A stretch of DNA of 64,000 nt from Syntrophomonas sp. (GTDB lineage: Bacteria > Bacillota > Syntrophomonadia > Syntrophomonadales > Syntrophomonadaceae), in NCBI GenBank assembly GCA_016841245.1, contig JAENZN010000012.1, positions 35,572 through 99,571 on the forward strand, in the 5' to 3' direction. The position numbers and the translations under genes are program-made. The notes under the pieces are model-generated. The model searched no databases. It had not been told where the DNA came from and saw only the letters and a list, made by a program, of their open reading frames with translations. The number at the start of each line of letters is the position of its first letter. Within the stretch, counting starts at the first letter, position 1. Of this stretch, positions 26,814 to 37,641 are shown in pieces.

Positions 26814-28202
26814 ATGAGGCTGACACAGGATGTTTTCCTGGAACAACAGCAGAAATTGATGATGACTCCTGAATTGCGTCAGGCCATTGCTATCCTGCAG
26901 ATGTCTACCATTGAGTTGAGTGAGTATATTGAGCAGGAACTTCAGGAAAATCCCTTCCTGGAAGTGAAAGAGCCTGAAGAAAGCCCTGAATCTGATAAAG
27001 TAGAGAGTGAACGCGAAAGCGATAATAAAATAGAAGACATAGTGGAGTACTACAATGATAGAGATATAGAATATACTCCCACCAACCGGGAAGAAAGTCC
27101 ATCCCTGGAAAATTTCCTTTCTAAAAGACCTAGTCTTTATGAACATCTGGAATTCCAGCTTCATCTGAGCAGCAAAGAAGAAGACGATCTGGTTGTAGGC
27201 CATTACCTTATTGGAAGTATAGATAGAACAGGATATCTATGTGTTGACTTGAAGGAAGTGTCATCAAATCTAAAGGTTCCAATGGAAAAAGTGGATGAAG
27301 TATTGAGTATGATTCAATCCTTCCATCCGCATGGGGTTGGAGCCCGGGATTTATCGGAGTGCTTGTTATTGCAGCTCAGGTATTATAATAAAGAAAATTC
27401 TATCGCCACCCGCATTATACAGCATCATATGGAAGACCTGGCCAAGGCCAAGCTTAATAAAATAGCCCAGGCCTTATCTATACCGGTAAATAAGGTTCAG
27501 GACGTATGTGATCTTATACGCACCCTGGACCCCAAGCCAGGACTCCAATACAGCAGCTACGATGAAGTTAAATATATCATGCCCGATGTCTTTGTTGAAA
27601 AAGTTGAGGGAGAATATGTAGTAATAGTTAATGATTTGAATTTTCCTCGCCTGATAGTAAATAATGTTTATAAACGGATATTACATCAAAATGATAATTT
27701 TTCCCAGGATGCCAAAAAATATCTGGAAGATAAAATGGGTTCCGCTATATGGCTTATACGCAGTATAGAGCAAAGACGCATGACCCTTTACAAGGTGGCC
27801 CGCAGCATAGTAGACATTCAGACCGATTTTTTGGATAAGGGAGTAGAATATATGAAGCCTCTCAACCTGCGTAAAGTTGCGGAAGCTGTTGATGTTCATG
27901 AATCAACGGTCAGCAGGGCAACAACTAACAAATATATTCAGACCCCCCAGGGTTTATTTGAGTTAAAATACTTCTTCAGCACAGGAGTTGATTCATATGG
28001 AAGCAGTAGTAAAGTGTCTTCCAAGAGTATCAAACATATGGTAGAAGAGATTATTAACGCTGAAGATAGCAGCAAACCATTAAGTGATGAAGTCATATCC
28101 AAGTTATTAAAACAAAAAGGGATCAGGATTTCCAGGAGAACAGTAGCTAAATATCGTCAGGAAATGGGGATCCCATCTACCATGGCTCGTAAAAGGTATT
28201 GA
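26814..28202 (+). CDS. rpoN: RNA polymerase sigma-54 factor
   Basis: 462 residues. The N-terminal Q/L-rich activator-interaction region (LEQQQKLMMTPELRQAIAILQM) is followed by an acidic linker, the core-binding domain, an HTH (LRKVAEAVDVHESTVSRAT) and the RpoN box RRTVAKYRQEMGI at the end. It needs enhancer-binding AAA+ activators, none of which is encoded in this window. It lies 74 bases after whiA with GGAGGG before the ATG, in the slot used by crh in Bacillus. Confidence 0.96.
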   Translation: MRLTQDVFLEQQQKLMMTPELRQAIAILQMSTIELSEYIEQELQENPFLEVKEPEESPESDKVESERESDNKIEDIVEYYNDRDIEYTPTNREESPSLENFLSKRPSLYEHLEFQLHLSSKEEDDLVVGHYLIGSIDRTGYLCVDLKEVSSNLKVPMEKVDEVLSMIQSFHPHGVGARDLSECLLLQLRYYNKENSIATRIIQHHMEDLAKAKLNKIAQALSIPVNKVQDVCDLIRTLDPKPGLQYSSYDEVKYIMPDVFVEKVEGEYVVIVNDLNFPRLIVNNVYKRILHQNDNFSQDAKKYLEDKMGSAIWLIRSIEQRRMTLYKVARSIVDIQTDFLDKGVEYMKPLNLRKVAEAVDVHESTVSRATTNKYIQTPQGLFELKYFFSTGVDSYGSSSKVSSKSIKHMVEEIINAEDSSKPLSDEVISKLLKQKGIRISRRTVAKYRQEMGIPSTMARKRY

Positions 28203-28249
28203 AAATATTATTGAATAGTGGGAAAATATCATAGTATTCGATGTCAACT

Positions 28250-28277
28250 GCTGCATCCATCTGGGAGGCAGCTTTTT
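28250..28277 (+). terminator. Intrinsic terminator after rpoN
   Basis: GCTGC/GCAGC stem with an inner TCC/GGA extension, followed by T5. It lies inside the upstream part of the frame that later encodes ClC, which argues that ClC starts downstream of it. Confidence 0.75.
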
Positions 28278-28360
28278 CTTCCACCTCAATATTATCAATT
28301 AGGATTTCTTTGCATTTAACTGATTTTACGGAATCACAGTTTAAGGAATGGATTAAGTTT

Positions 28361-30097
28361 ATGAATTTTAGAACAAACCTGGAAAGTAATCGAAGCAGTA
28401 ATTACTGGCTTGATTCCTCAATGCTTTTAGTCATCGCGGCATTTATTGGTTTGGGAACCGGTTTTGCTGCGATTGGCTTCAAAACACTTATCGGGCTGTT
28501 TCATACCGGCTTTTTTACCGGTACTGAGAGTGTTCTGGGATCATTTTTAGGCAAATACTATGTAATTCTGGTCCCGGCATTGGGAGGATTACTGGTTGGT
28601 CCCATCGTCTATTTTTTGGCTCGTGAGGCCAAGGGTCATGGAGTACCGGAAGTCATGTATGCAGTAGCAGAGAATGATGGGATTTTAAGGCCGCGGGTAG
28701 TATTGATAAAGGCCCTGGCATCTGCTATTACTATTGGTTCAGGTGGTTCAGCTGGACGGGAAGGCCCTATTGTTCAGATCAGTTCAGCGATAGGATCAAC
28801 AGTCGGACAAATATTAAGAGTTTCACCGGATATTTTAAAAACTCTGGTCGCCTGTGGAGCTGCAGGAGGAATTTCAGCTACTTTTAATGCTCCTATCGGC
28901 GGAGTACTTTTTGCTCAAGAGATTATTCTGGGTAGGTTTACCACCAACAACTTTATACTCATAGTCATAAGTTCAGTAATTTCAGCTATAGTAAGCCGTG
29001 TATACTGGGGCGATAACCCTTCTTTCATGGTACAGCCCTACGAACTGGTATCTCCGGAAGAACTGATATTTTATGTGGTACTGGGAATACTGGCAGGTAT
29101 ATTTGCAGTTATATATAATAAAACACTATATGCTTCGGAAGATTTATTTGAAAAGATAAAAATTATTCCTGAATATGTTAAACCGGTGATCGGTGGCTTA
29201 ATGGTTGGCTTTATAGGCCTTCATTACCCCCAGGTTTTCGGAGTAGGATATGAGAATGTAGAATTAGTGTTGAGGAATGAACTGCCCTGGGTTTTAGTTT
29301 TTATTCTTCTATTTGCCAAATTGATAGCAACATCACTCACCATCGGTTCAGGCGGCTCTGGCGGGGTATTTGCTCCTAGTCTATTCATGGGTTCTATGCT
29401 GGGAGGCAGTTTTGGATACCTGGTGGACAAAGTGTTTCCAACCATCACTGCTGCACCAGGAGCATACGCTCTAGTAGGAATGGCAGGGGTATTTGCAGGT
29501 ATTTCGCAGGCCCCTATTACCGGAATCATTATTATTTTTGAGATGACCGGAGACTACAAGGTAGTGCTGCCTCTGATGCTGGTATGCGTGATCAGTTCAC
29601 TGGTATCCAAAGGTTTATGTCCGGAATCGATCTACACTATGAAGTTGGCCAGGAGAGGGGTAAATGTTAGGAAAGGGCAGAATGTTGATTTGATGGGAAT
29701 AATGCCAGTAGAGTCGGTTATGACAGTAGATGTTGAAACTCTGGATATCAACATGAGTTTAAAGGCTGCCAAAGAACAAATGCTGCAGAGGTCCTTTACC
29801 GGATTCCCGGTAATGGAAGGAGAGCAGCTTGCTGCTTTAGTTACTTATGAACAGGTATGGAGAGCAATCAAAAACGATGGAGATGAAACGCGTTTATTAA
29901 AAGATATAGTGAATAATCATTTAATATGTGTATTTCCCCAGGATACCATAGGAAAGGTGATGGAAAAAATGGCCGAAGGGGACGTAGGGCGCCTTCCGGT
30001 GGTAGATCCGGCTGACCACAATAAATTAATGGGAATAATCAGCAGAAGCGACATAATAGAGGCATACTCGCTGGCCGCCAATAGTGATAGGGGGTAA
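28361..30097 (+). CDS. clcA: ClC-type chloride channel/antiporter with CBS pair
   Basis: The frame opens at 28241, but that part contains the rpoN terminator and has no ribosome site; ATG 28361 (after AAGGA) gives 578 residues. ClC signatures: GSGGSAGREGPIVQ, with the gating glutamate that marks H+/Cl- exchangers, and GSGGSGGVFAPSLFMGSMLG. About eleven hydrophobic segments run to residue ~430. Two CBS domains follow (about 455–575), which in the family bind adenine nucleotides and regulate transport. The neighbouring gene encodes a c-di-AMP-receptor-like protein and overlaps the extended frame, suggesting joint regulation. Confidence 0.93.
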   Translation: MNFRTNLESNRSSNYWLDSSMLLVIAAFIGLGTGFAAIGFKTLIGLFHTGFFTGTESVLGSFLGKYYVILVPALGGLLVGPIVYFLAREAKGHGVPEVMYAVAENDGILRPRVVLIKALASAITIGSGGSAGREGPIVQISSAIGSTVGQILRVSPDILKTLVACGAAGGISATFNAPIGGVLFAQEIILGRFTTNNFILIVISSVISAIVSRVYWGDNPSFMVQPYELVSPEELIFYVVLGILAGIFAVIYNKTLYASEDLFEKIKIIPEYVKPVIGGLMVGFIGLHYPQVFGVGYENVELVLRNELPWVLVFILLFAKLIATSLTIGSGGSGGVFAPSLFMGSMLGGSFGYLVDKVFPTITAAPGAYALVGMAGVFAGISQAPITGIIIIFEMTGDYKVVLPLMLVCVISSLVSKGLCPESIYTMKLARRGVNVRKGQNVDLMGIMPVESVMTVDVETLDINMSLKAAKEQMLQRSFTGFPVMEGEQLAALVTYEQVWRAIKNDGDETRLLKDIVNNHLICVFPQDTIGKVMEKMAEGDVGRLPVVDPADHNKLMGIISRSDIIEAYSLAANSDRG

Positions 30098-30101
30098 GAA
30101 G

Positions 30102-30407
30102 ATGAAGCTTATTGTTGCGATAGTAAATGAACAAATTGCCGCTGGTCTAAGTGAAGAACTTATTAAGCATGGGATTCATATGACCGGATTGATAAGTTCC
30201 GGAGGCTTTTTAAAAAAAGGGAACCGTACAATAATCAGCGGGGTTGAAGACGAAGAGGCTCAATTAGTGCTGCAGATTATTAAAGAACATACTCAAAAAA
30301 AGAAGCTCCAGAAGATACAATCAGACCAAGAGGATGCTAAAAGAATAGTTGAAGAAGGTCTGGCAACGGTATTTGTTCTTCCTATTGAGCATGCCCTGCA
30401 ATACTAG
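30102..30407 (+). CDS. PII-like cyclic-di-AMP receptor (DarA/PstA family)
   Basis: 101 residues, start ATG 30102 behind GGGGGTAAG, only 4 bases after the ClC stop. It matches the CdAMP receptor family: KLIVAIVNEQ at the start, the T/S-loop LISSGGFLKKGNRT and GVEDEEAQLVLQIIKEHT. In Firmicutes DarA binds c-di-AMP, a messenger that controls potassium and osmolyte transport, but its output is mostly unknown. Direct linkage to a chloride/proton antiporter is a useful hint. The C-terminus (…VFVLPIEHALQY) is typical. Confidence 0.85.
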   Translation: MKLIVAIVNEQIAAGLSEELIKHGIHMTGLISSGGFLKKGNRTIISGVEDEEAQLVLQIIKEHTQKKKLQKIQSDQEDAKRIVEEGLATVFVLPIEHALQY

Positions 30408-30498
30408 ATATTATGACCGGCAAGCAGCATATGAGATAAATAATCTCCCGAACAATGATATCGGGCAGACTATTTTATATGCTGGATTGGATACATCA

Positions 30499-30526
30499 TT
30501 TACCTAGCTATGTGATATAATATAAT
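30499..30526 (+). promoter_or_regulatory. Promoter of the cggR–gapA operon
   Basis: TTTACC (30499–30504), 16-base spacer, TATAAT (30521–30526), with an overlapping second TATAAT at 30516. It lies about 110 bases before cggR and just upstream of the operator-like repeat. Confidence 0.65.
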
Positions 30527-30562
30527 CAAAATAAGAATTTTCAAGGTGTTCTTTATTCAGAG

Positions 30563-30600
30563 TGGGACGAAATCGCCCCTGGGATAACATCTTGTCCCGC
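30563..30600 (+). promoter_or_regulatory. Probable CggR operator
   Basis: TGGGAC … CTGGGATAACA … TTGTCCCGC: GGGA(C/T) boxes and a closing GTCCC like those in the B. subtilis CggR operator, located between the promoter and cggR as expected for autorepression. In Bacillus fructose-1,6-bisphosphate releases CggR. Confidence 0.6.
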
Positions 30601-30634
30601 AAACTGTAATAAATAACGAGAACGAGGTTATGAA

Positions 30635-31660
30635 ATGGATAAAATAATTCTTGTTATGGAAAGGTTTGCTCCTGAGGCTATGGTTATTATTGAAACCAGA
30701 TATCGGATTTTAAGACATATTTACTACCATGAACCGATAGGAAGACGGCAGTTGTGTAAAGAACTGAATTATTCAGAAAGAACTATTCGCAATGAAATTG
30801 AGCAATTAAAGTCCCGGGGCGCCGTAAACTCTACTTCTGCAGGCATACACATCAGCATATCTGGTAAAGAAATGCTCCGGGATATAAGTGAACTTATCCC
30901 CTCCCTGTTAAGTATCCAGCCGCTGGCAGAGAAGATCAAACAAAAATTTAATATCAGAGATGTGATTATTGTGCCTGGGGATTCCAGTGCAGACTATTTA
31001 AGTAAGAAAGATTTGGGCCGGGCTGCGGCAGGTTATTTAAGAAAAGTGCTAAAACCAGGCAGTATACTGGCGGTAACCGGTGGCACTACCCTGGCCGAAA
31101 TGGCAGCTGCTGTGAACGGCAGCATCAAAATGAATGATGTTCTGGTTGTTCCAGCCCGGGGAGGATTGGGTGAAGGCTTGAAACAGCAGGCTGGAACCAT
31201 AGCCGCTAATATTGCAGATTCCATGGGTGCCCAGTATAGACTGCTGCACATTCCTGATAATATAGAGGAAAATACGGCCCAAATTTTAAAAGAAGATATT
31301 CATATAAAAGAGCTGCTGAAGCTCATCAAATCCAGTGATATACTGATGCACGGTATTGGACCGGCTATGGAAATGGCAGTGAGGAGAGACCTTTCTCCGT
31401 CCATTATATCGATGCTGCAGGAAAAACATGCTGTTGCTGAAGCCTTTAGATATTATTTTGATGAAAAGGGCAATATAGTATATGAAGTTCCTGGTATAGG
31501 TTTGGAAATGAGTGACTTGAGTAATATTGAGACGGTAGTAGCTGTGGCGGGAGGTAAAAGCAAGGCTGAGGCTATTAAAGCAGTTTTGGGTTATGGAAGG
31601 CTTGATGTTCTGATAACAGATGAGGGAGCTGCCAGAGAAATTATTAAATTAATTCATTAG
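30635..31660 (+). CDS. cggR: Central glycolytic genes regulator CggR
   Basis: SorC/DeoR-type repressor: N-terminal winged HTH (about 25–75, RRQLCKELNYSERTIRNEI) and a sugar-phosphate-binding domain with VTGGTTLAEMA and VVVPARGGLGEG. 341 residues. It heads the gapA–pgk–tpiA–gpmI–eno operon, as in Bacillus. Its presence implies that the operon responds to the hexose-phosphate pool even if the organism mainly runs the pathway in the gluconeogenic direction. Confidence 0.93.
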   Translation: MDKIILVMERFAPEAMVIIETRYRILRHIYYHEPIGRRQLCKELNYSERTIRNEIEQLKSRGAVNSTSAGIHISISGKEMLRDISELIPSLLSIQPLAEKIKQKFNIRDVIIVPGDSSADYLSKKDLGRAAAGYLRKVLKPGSILAVTGGTTLAEMAAAVNGSIKMNDVLVVPARGGLGEGLKQQAGTIAANIADSMGAQYRLLHIPDNIEENTAQILKEDIHIKELLKLIKSSDILMHGIGPAMEMAVRRDLSPSIISMLQEKHAVAEAFRYYFDEKGNIVYEVPGIGLEMSDLSNIETVVAVAGGKSKAEAIKAVLGYGRLDVLITDEGAAREIIKLIH

Positions 31661-31674
31661 AAAGGGTGATCATG

Positions 31675-32676
31675 ATGGCTATTAAAGCGGCTATAAATGG
31701 GTTTGGACGTATTGGACGGCTGGTAGGCAGAATTGCGATGGACAGAGATGATCTGGACATCGTGGCTATCAACGATCTGGGTGATGCAAAAACATCAGCA
31801 CATCTATTTAAATATGATTCTATACATGGAGAATATCAGGGTGATGTTAAAATACAGGATGATGGTCTTATTATAAAGGGGAAAAATATTAAATACTTAT
31901 CCGAGAAAGATCCGGAAAAGCTGCCCTGGAAAGAGCTGGGGGTGCAGATAGTCATTGAAGGTACCGGTGCTTTTCGGAGTAAGGACAAAGCCTCCAAGCA
32001 TTTGCAGGCCGGGGCCGAAAAGGTCTTGATAACGGCTCCCGGTAAGAAGATTGATTTTACTATGGTCATGGGGGTAAATCACCAGCAGTGTCGGCCAGAA
32101 TATCAGATAATTTCCAATGCTTCATGTACTACCAACTGTCTGGCTCCGGTGGCTAAAGTGTTAATGGACAAATTCGGAATCAACAGGGGTATGATGACTA
32201 CGGTCCATTCTTATACTAATGATCAGCGTATTTTAGATCTGGCCCATGATGATTTGCGCAGGGCTCGTGCAGCCGGACTATCGATCGTACCAACCACTAC
32301 AGGAGCCGCCAGCGCGTTGGGGCTGGTAATACCAGAGCTGGCAGGAAAATTAGATGGAATGGCAATTAGAGTTCCAACTCCCACGGTTTCGCTGGTAGAT
32401 TTAACTGTTGAACTAGAGAAATCAGCTACCACCGATGATATTAATAATGCCTTCCTCCAGGCCAGCCAGAATGAGTTGAAGGGGATTTTGCGATATACCG
32501 AAGAAGAACTGGTGTCCAGTGACTACCGAGGCGAAAATAATTCATCAGTAGTAGATGGACTTTTAACTATGACTATGGGGGATAATATGGCCAAGGTTAT
32601 CGCCTGGTATGATAATGAATGGGGTTATTCTATGAGAGTTGTTGATGCAGTCTCATATATAGGCAGGCTTAAATGA
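31675..32676 (+). CDS. gapA: Glyceraldehyde-3-phosphate dehydrogenase
   Basis: Interconverts GAP and 1,3-bisphosphoglycerate. NAD-binding AINGFGRIGRLVGR, with the aspartate in AINDLGD favouring NAD over NADP; catalytic Cys in SNASCTTNCLAPV; GVNH and the C-terminal WYDNEWGYSMRV. 333 residues from ATG 31675, which follows AAAGGG by 8 bases; ATG 31672 is an equal alternative. Only one gap gene is in the window, so it may serve both directions. Confidence 0.96.
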   Translation: MAIKAAINGFGRIGRLVGRIAMDRDDLDIVAINDLGDAKTSAHLFKYDSIHGEYQGDVKIQDDGLIIKGKNIKYLSEKDPEKLPWKELGVQIVIEGTGAFRSKDKASKHLQAGAEKVLITAPGKKIDFTMVMGVNHQQCRPEYQIISNASCTTNCLAPVAKVLMDKFGINRGMMTTVHSYTNDQRILDLAHDDLRRARAAGLSIVPTTTGAASALGLVIPELAGKLDGMAIRVPTPTVSLVDLTVELEKSATTDDINNAFLQASQNELKGILRYTEEELVSSDYRGENNSSVVDGLLTMTMGDNMAKVIAWYDNEWGYSMRVVDAVSYIGRLK

Positions 32677-32703
32677 GATCGATTATTTACGGAGGTGTAA
32701 GTA

Positions 32704-33879
32704 GTGAGAAGTTTGCGCAATCTGGAACTTAGAGGAAAACGGGTATTAATACGAGTAGATTTCAATGTGCCAACTGATAAAGAAAATAATATTCTAGACG
32801 ATGCTAAAATTACCGCCGCTTTACCAACTATTCAGTATGTTTTACAGCAAGGTGGCCGACTAATTTTAATGAGTCATCTGGGACGACCCAAGGGGAAGAG
32901 AAATGGCAAGTATAGCCTTGATAAAGTAGCTTCTCGCCTGTCCTCTCTTTTAAATATGCCTGTCACCATGGTAGATGACTGTATAGGGGAAGAAGTTCAA
33001 AAAGCGGTACAGAAGCTGCAGGATGGCCAAGTGCTGCTGCTGCAAAACGTAAGATATTATGAAGGGGAGGAGAAAAACGACCCCGAATTTTCCAGGCAGC
33101 TGGCCTCCCTGGGGGATATTTTTATAAATGATGCCTTTGGCACTGCCCATCGCGCCCATTCTTCGACTACTGGCATTGCTGACTATCTGCCGGCTTACCC
33201 AGGTTTTCTCATGGAAAACGAAGTGGCCATGTTAAGAAAAGTACTGGAGGATGGAGAAAAACCCAGGATGGCTATTCTGGGGGGAGCCAAAGTTGCTGAT
33301 AAATTAGGGTTAATTCATAATCTCCTGGATAAAATGGATACCATTCTGATTGGCGGCGGTATGGCCAATACATTTTTAAAAGCTCAGGGTAAGGATATAG
33401 GCAAATCAATCTGTGAAGATGGTCTGCTGGAGGAAGCCAGGGGCTTAATGCAGGCAGCTCAAAGCAAAAACGTGCGTCTGGTGCTTCCCCAGGATGTGGT
33501 GGTAGCGGATGAGATATCTGCAGATGCTGCCGCAGACATAGTGGATGTAGATGCAGTAAGTGCTGGGAAGATGATACTTGATATTGGCCCCAAAACAGTG
33601 GAGAAGTTTAAGAATCTTATTAAAGAAGCGCAAACGGTAGTCTGGAATGGTCCACTGGGAGTATTTGAATATGAACAATTTGCCAATGGAACCCGAGCAA
33701 TTACTCAGGCTCTGTCCGATTCACCTGCCACTACCGTCATAGGAGGAGGCGATACCAGTGTCATAGTTCATGATCTGGGTTTAGAAGCAGGTATAACTCA
33801 TATTTCCACTGGAGGTGGCGCAACCCTGGAGTTCCTGGAGGGAATAGAATTGCCCGGGGTAGCGGTTTGTGAACATTAG
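32704..33879 (+). CDS. pgk: Phosphoglycerate kinase
   Basis: ATP-forming step of lower glycolysis. GTG start behind GGAGGTG. 391 residues with the substrate site RVDFNVPTD, SHLGRPKGK, INDAFGTAHRAHSST, GGAKVADKLG and the nucleotide loop GGGDTSVIV. The lid sequence STGGGATLEFLEG is normal. Operon position between gapA and tpiA. Confidence 0.96.
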   Translation: MRSLRNLELRGKRVLIRVDFNVPTDKENNILDDAKITAALPTIQYVLQQGGRLILMSHLGRPKGKRNGKYSLDKVASRLSSLLNMPVTMVDDCIGEEVQKAVQKLQDGQVLLLQNVRYYEGEEKNDPEFSRQLASLGDIFINDAFGTAHRAHSSTTGIADYLPAYPGFLMENEVAMLRKVLEDGEKPRMAILGGAKVADKLGLIHNLLDKMDTILIGGGMANTFLKAQGKDIGKSICEDGLLEEARGLMQAAQSKNVRLVLPQDVVVADEISADAAADIVDVDAVSAGKMILDIGPKTVEKFKNLIKEAQTVVWNGPLGVFEYEQFANGTRAITQALSDSPATTVIGGGDTSVIVHDLGLEAGITHISTGGGATLEFLEGIELPGVAVCEH

Positions 33880-33907
33880 GTATTGTAAGGCTTAAGGGGG
33901 TGGTTGG

Positions 33908-34669
33908 ATGAAGACACCGTTGATTGCGGGTAATTGGAAAATGAACAAGGAAATCGGTACAGCCAAGTCTTTTGTTATGGAATTATTACCCCTGATTGAA
34001 GACATCACCGGAACTGAAATACTCATATGTCCTCCGTTTACAGCATTGTATCCGCTTTATGAACTGCTGGCAGATTCCCAGGTTCACCTGGGTGCTCAGG
34101 ATGTCTTCTGGGAAAAAAATGGCGCTTATACCGGAGAAATATCAGCTGCCATGCTTATAGATGCCGGATGCAGATATGTAATAATCGGACATTCGGAAAG
34201 AAGGCAGGTTATGGGCGAGACCGACCTTATCGTTAACAAAAAATTGATCACTGCCAGCAGGGCGGGACTGATTCCAATTCTGTGTATTGGAGAAACGTTG
34301 GTGGAAAGAAAAGCCCAGCAGGCCGAAAAGGTAGTAAGCCAGCAGTTGGACCAGGCCCTCTATGGCTTATCGCTGGAAGAGGGAGAAAAGCTGGTTATAG
34401 CCTATGAGCCGATCTGGGCCATTGGTACAGGTATGAATGCCAGTGGACAGGACGCACAAGAGATGAGCCGCTTTATTCGCCAGCGACTGGAGCTAAAGTA
34501 TGGGCCAGCGGCAGCCCAGGCAGTAAAGGTTTTATATGGCGGAAGTGTTAAAGAAGAGAATATAGAAGAGTTTATGCAGCAGGAAGATATAGATGGGGCA
34601 CTGATAGGTGGAGCTAGTCTAAATCCAGTATCTTTGGCTAATATAGTAAGGTTGGTTGGAAATGGATAA
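33908..34669 (+). CDS. tpiA: Triosephosphate isomerase
   Basis: TIM barrel, 253 residues. GNWKMNK (catalytic Lys), IIGHSERR (catalytic His), AYEPIWAIGTG (catalytic Glu) and the phosphate loop YGGSVKEEN are all present. ATG behind AAGGGGGTGG. It overlaps gpmI by 8 bases. Confidence 0.97.
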   Translation: MKTPLIAGNWKMNKEIGTAKSFVMELLPLIEDITGTEILICPPFTALYPLYELLADSQVHLGAQDVFWEKNGAYTGEISAAMLIDAGCRYVIIGHSERRQVMGETDLIVNKKLITASRAGLIPILCIGETLVERKAQQAEKVVSQQLDQALYGLSLEEGEKLVIAYEPIWAIGTGMNASGQDAQEMSRFIRQRLELKYGPAAAQAVKVLYGGSVKEENIEEFMQQEDIDGALIGGASLNPVSLANIVRLVGNG

Positions 34670-36206
34670 GAAACCTCTGGTATTAATGATTCTGGATGGC
34701 TGGGGTGAAGGGGAAGCATGTTCGGGAAACGCTATAACCCTGGCTAATCCCAAAAATTTTTACAGATTACAACAAGAATATCCCGATACCCGGTTAAATA
34801 GTTCTGGAAAACATGTAGGTCTACCCTGGGGACAGATGGGCAACTCCGAAGTCGGGCACCTTAATATTGGTGCCGGACGCATTGTGTACCAGGAAATAAC
34901 TCGCATTAACAACGCTATTGAAGACGGCTCTTTTTTCGATAATGAAGCATTTTTAGCAGCAGCTGAGCAAAGCAGGAATAATGGAGGGGCTTTGCATTTA
35001 ATGGGGCTAGTGTCAGATGGAGGAGTACACAGCCATATGGACCACATCTATGCCCTCCTGGATTTTTGCCAGCGTCAGAATATAAAAAAAGTATTGGTCC
35101 ATGCTTTCTTAGACGGGCGAGATACCGAACCTCACAGTGGAATTGAATATGTGCGCAGGCTGCAGGAAAAAATGGAGGAATCAGGGACTGGTAAGATTGC
35201 TACCATAATGGGGCGATTTTATGCCATGGATCGGGACAAGCGCTGGAACCGGGTGGAAAAGGCATATAAAGCTATGGTTCTGGGCGAAGGTCATCTGGCC
35301 CTGGATCCACTGGCAGCCATCGAAAAAAGTTATCAGGCTGATGTCACCGACGAATTTATAGAACCATTAATTATCCTGGATGAACAGGGATTTCCCCGGG
35401 GCACCATTGAGGATGGAGATAGTATTATCTTTTTTAATTTCCGGGCCGATCGGGCGCGGGAAATAAGCCATGCCCTGGTAGATATGGATTTTAAGGATTT
35501 TGACCGAATTAAATGGCCGGCCACTCATTATGTTTGTATGACCCGGTATGATATTAAACTCAACGCACCTATAGCATTCCCCCCCCAGCATCTGGATAAT
35601 ACCCTGGGGGAATGGCTTTCGAAGCAGGATAAAAAACAGCTGCGGATTGCTGAGACCGAAAAATATGCTCATGTCACTTTCTTTTTTAATGGCGGAATTG
35701 AACAGGCCAATCCTGGTGAAGATAGAATACTGATTCCATCCCCCCCGGTGGAAACATATGATTTACAGCCCGAGATGAGTGCTGCAGAAGTGACCGAACG
35801 GGTTATTAAAGAACTGGACCGGGATTATTATGATGTTATCATTTTGAATTATGCCAACCCGGATATGATAGGTCATACCGGCAACCTGGCCGCAGCTATA
35901 AAAGCCGTCCAGACTGTAGATAGATGTCTTTTAGAGGTAGTAGAGTGTGTCCTGCGAAAAGAGGGCATAGTACTCATAACTGCCGACCACGGCAACTGTG
36001 AAGAGATGATCTGTCCGCTTACCGGTGGATGTTTAACCGCCCATACCACCAATCTGGTTCCCTTCATATTGATCTCTGACCAATATCGAGAATCCAGATT
36101 AAGGTCAGGAGGTTCTCTGCAGGATATTGCACCGTCTATCCTGGGGTTGCTTGGAGTGGAAAAACCTCCGGAAATGACGGGCACCACCCTTATCGAGGGT
36201 GGATAA
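34662..36206 (+). CDS. gpmI: Phosphoglycerate mutase, cofactor-independent
   Basis: Mn-dependent mutase of the alkaline phosphatase superfamily. Metal site ILDGWGEG, phospho-serine site MGNSEVGHLNIGAGR, HAFLDGRDT and the C-terminal TADHGNCEEM. 514 residues from ATG 34662, inside the tpiA end; the upstream TTG in frame is not needed. Translationally coupled with tpiA. Confidence 0.96.
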   Translation: MDKKPLVLMILDGWGEGEACSGNAITLANPKNFYRLQQEYPDTRLNSSGKHVGLPWGQMGNSEVGHLNIGAGRIVYQEITRINNAIEDGSFFDNEAFLAAAEQSRNNGGALHLMGLVSDGGVHSHMDHIYALLDFCQRQNIKKVLVHAFLDGRDTEPHSGIEYVRRLQEKMEESGTGKIATIMGRFYAMDRDKRWNRVEKAYKAMVLGEGHLALDPLAAIEKSYQADVTDEFIEPLIILDEQGFPRGTIEDGDSIIFFNFRADRAREISHALVDMDFKDFDRIKWPATHYVCMTRYDIKLNAPIAFPPQHLDNTLGEWLSKQDKKQLRIAETEKYAHVTFFFNGGIEQANPGEDRILIPSPPVETYDLQPEMSAAEVTERVIKELDRDYYDVIILNYANPDMIGHTGNLAAAIKAVQTVDRCLLEVVECVLRKEGIVLITADHGNCEEMICPLTGGCLTAHTTNLVPFILISDQYRESRLRSGGSLQDIAPSILGLLGVEKPPEMTGTTLIEGG

Positions 36207-36227
36207 TTTAAAGACAGGAAATGTTGA

Positions 36228-37553
<1,326 letters not shown>

Positions 37554-37566
37554 TTCAAGCAGCATA

Positions 37567-37596
37567 TTGTTAAAAGCAATATCTTTATGTTAAAAT
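37567..37596 (+). promoter_or_regulatory. Probable promoter of secG
   Basis: TTGTTA, 18-base spacer, TAAAAT, 46 bases before the secG start. TTCAAGCA near 37553 and TGCTTGAA near 37620 form an inverted pair around it, which might also act as a terminator stem for eno. Confidence 0.5.
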
Positions 37597-37641
37597 ATAT
37601 TTTGGCTCTAATGAGCTATTGCTTGAAACGGAGGTGAAATC

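Noticed and set aside
28241..28360. Longer N-terminus for the ClC protein
   Set aside because: The segment contains the rpoN terminator, lacks a ribosome site and adds 40 residues not typical of the family.
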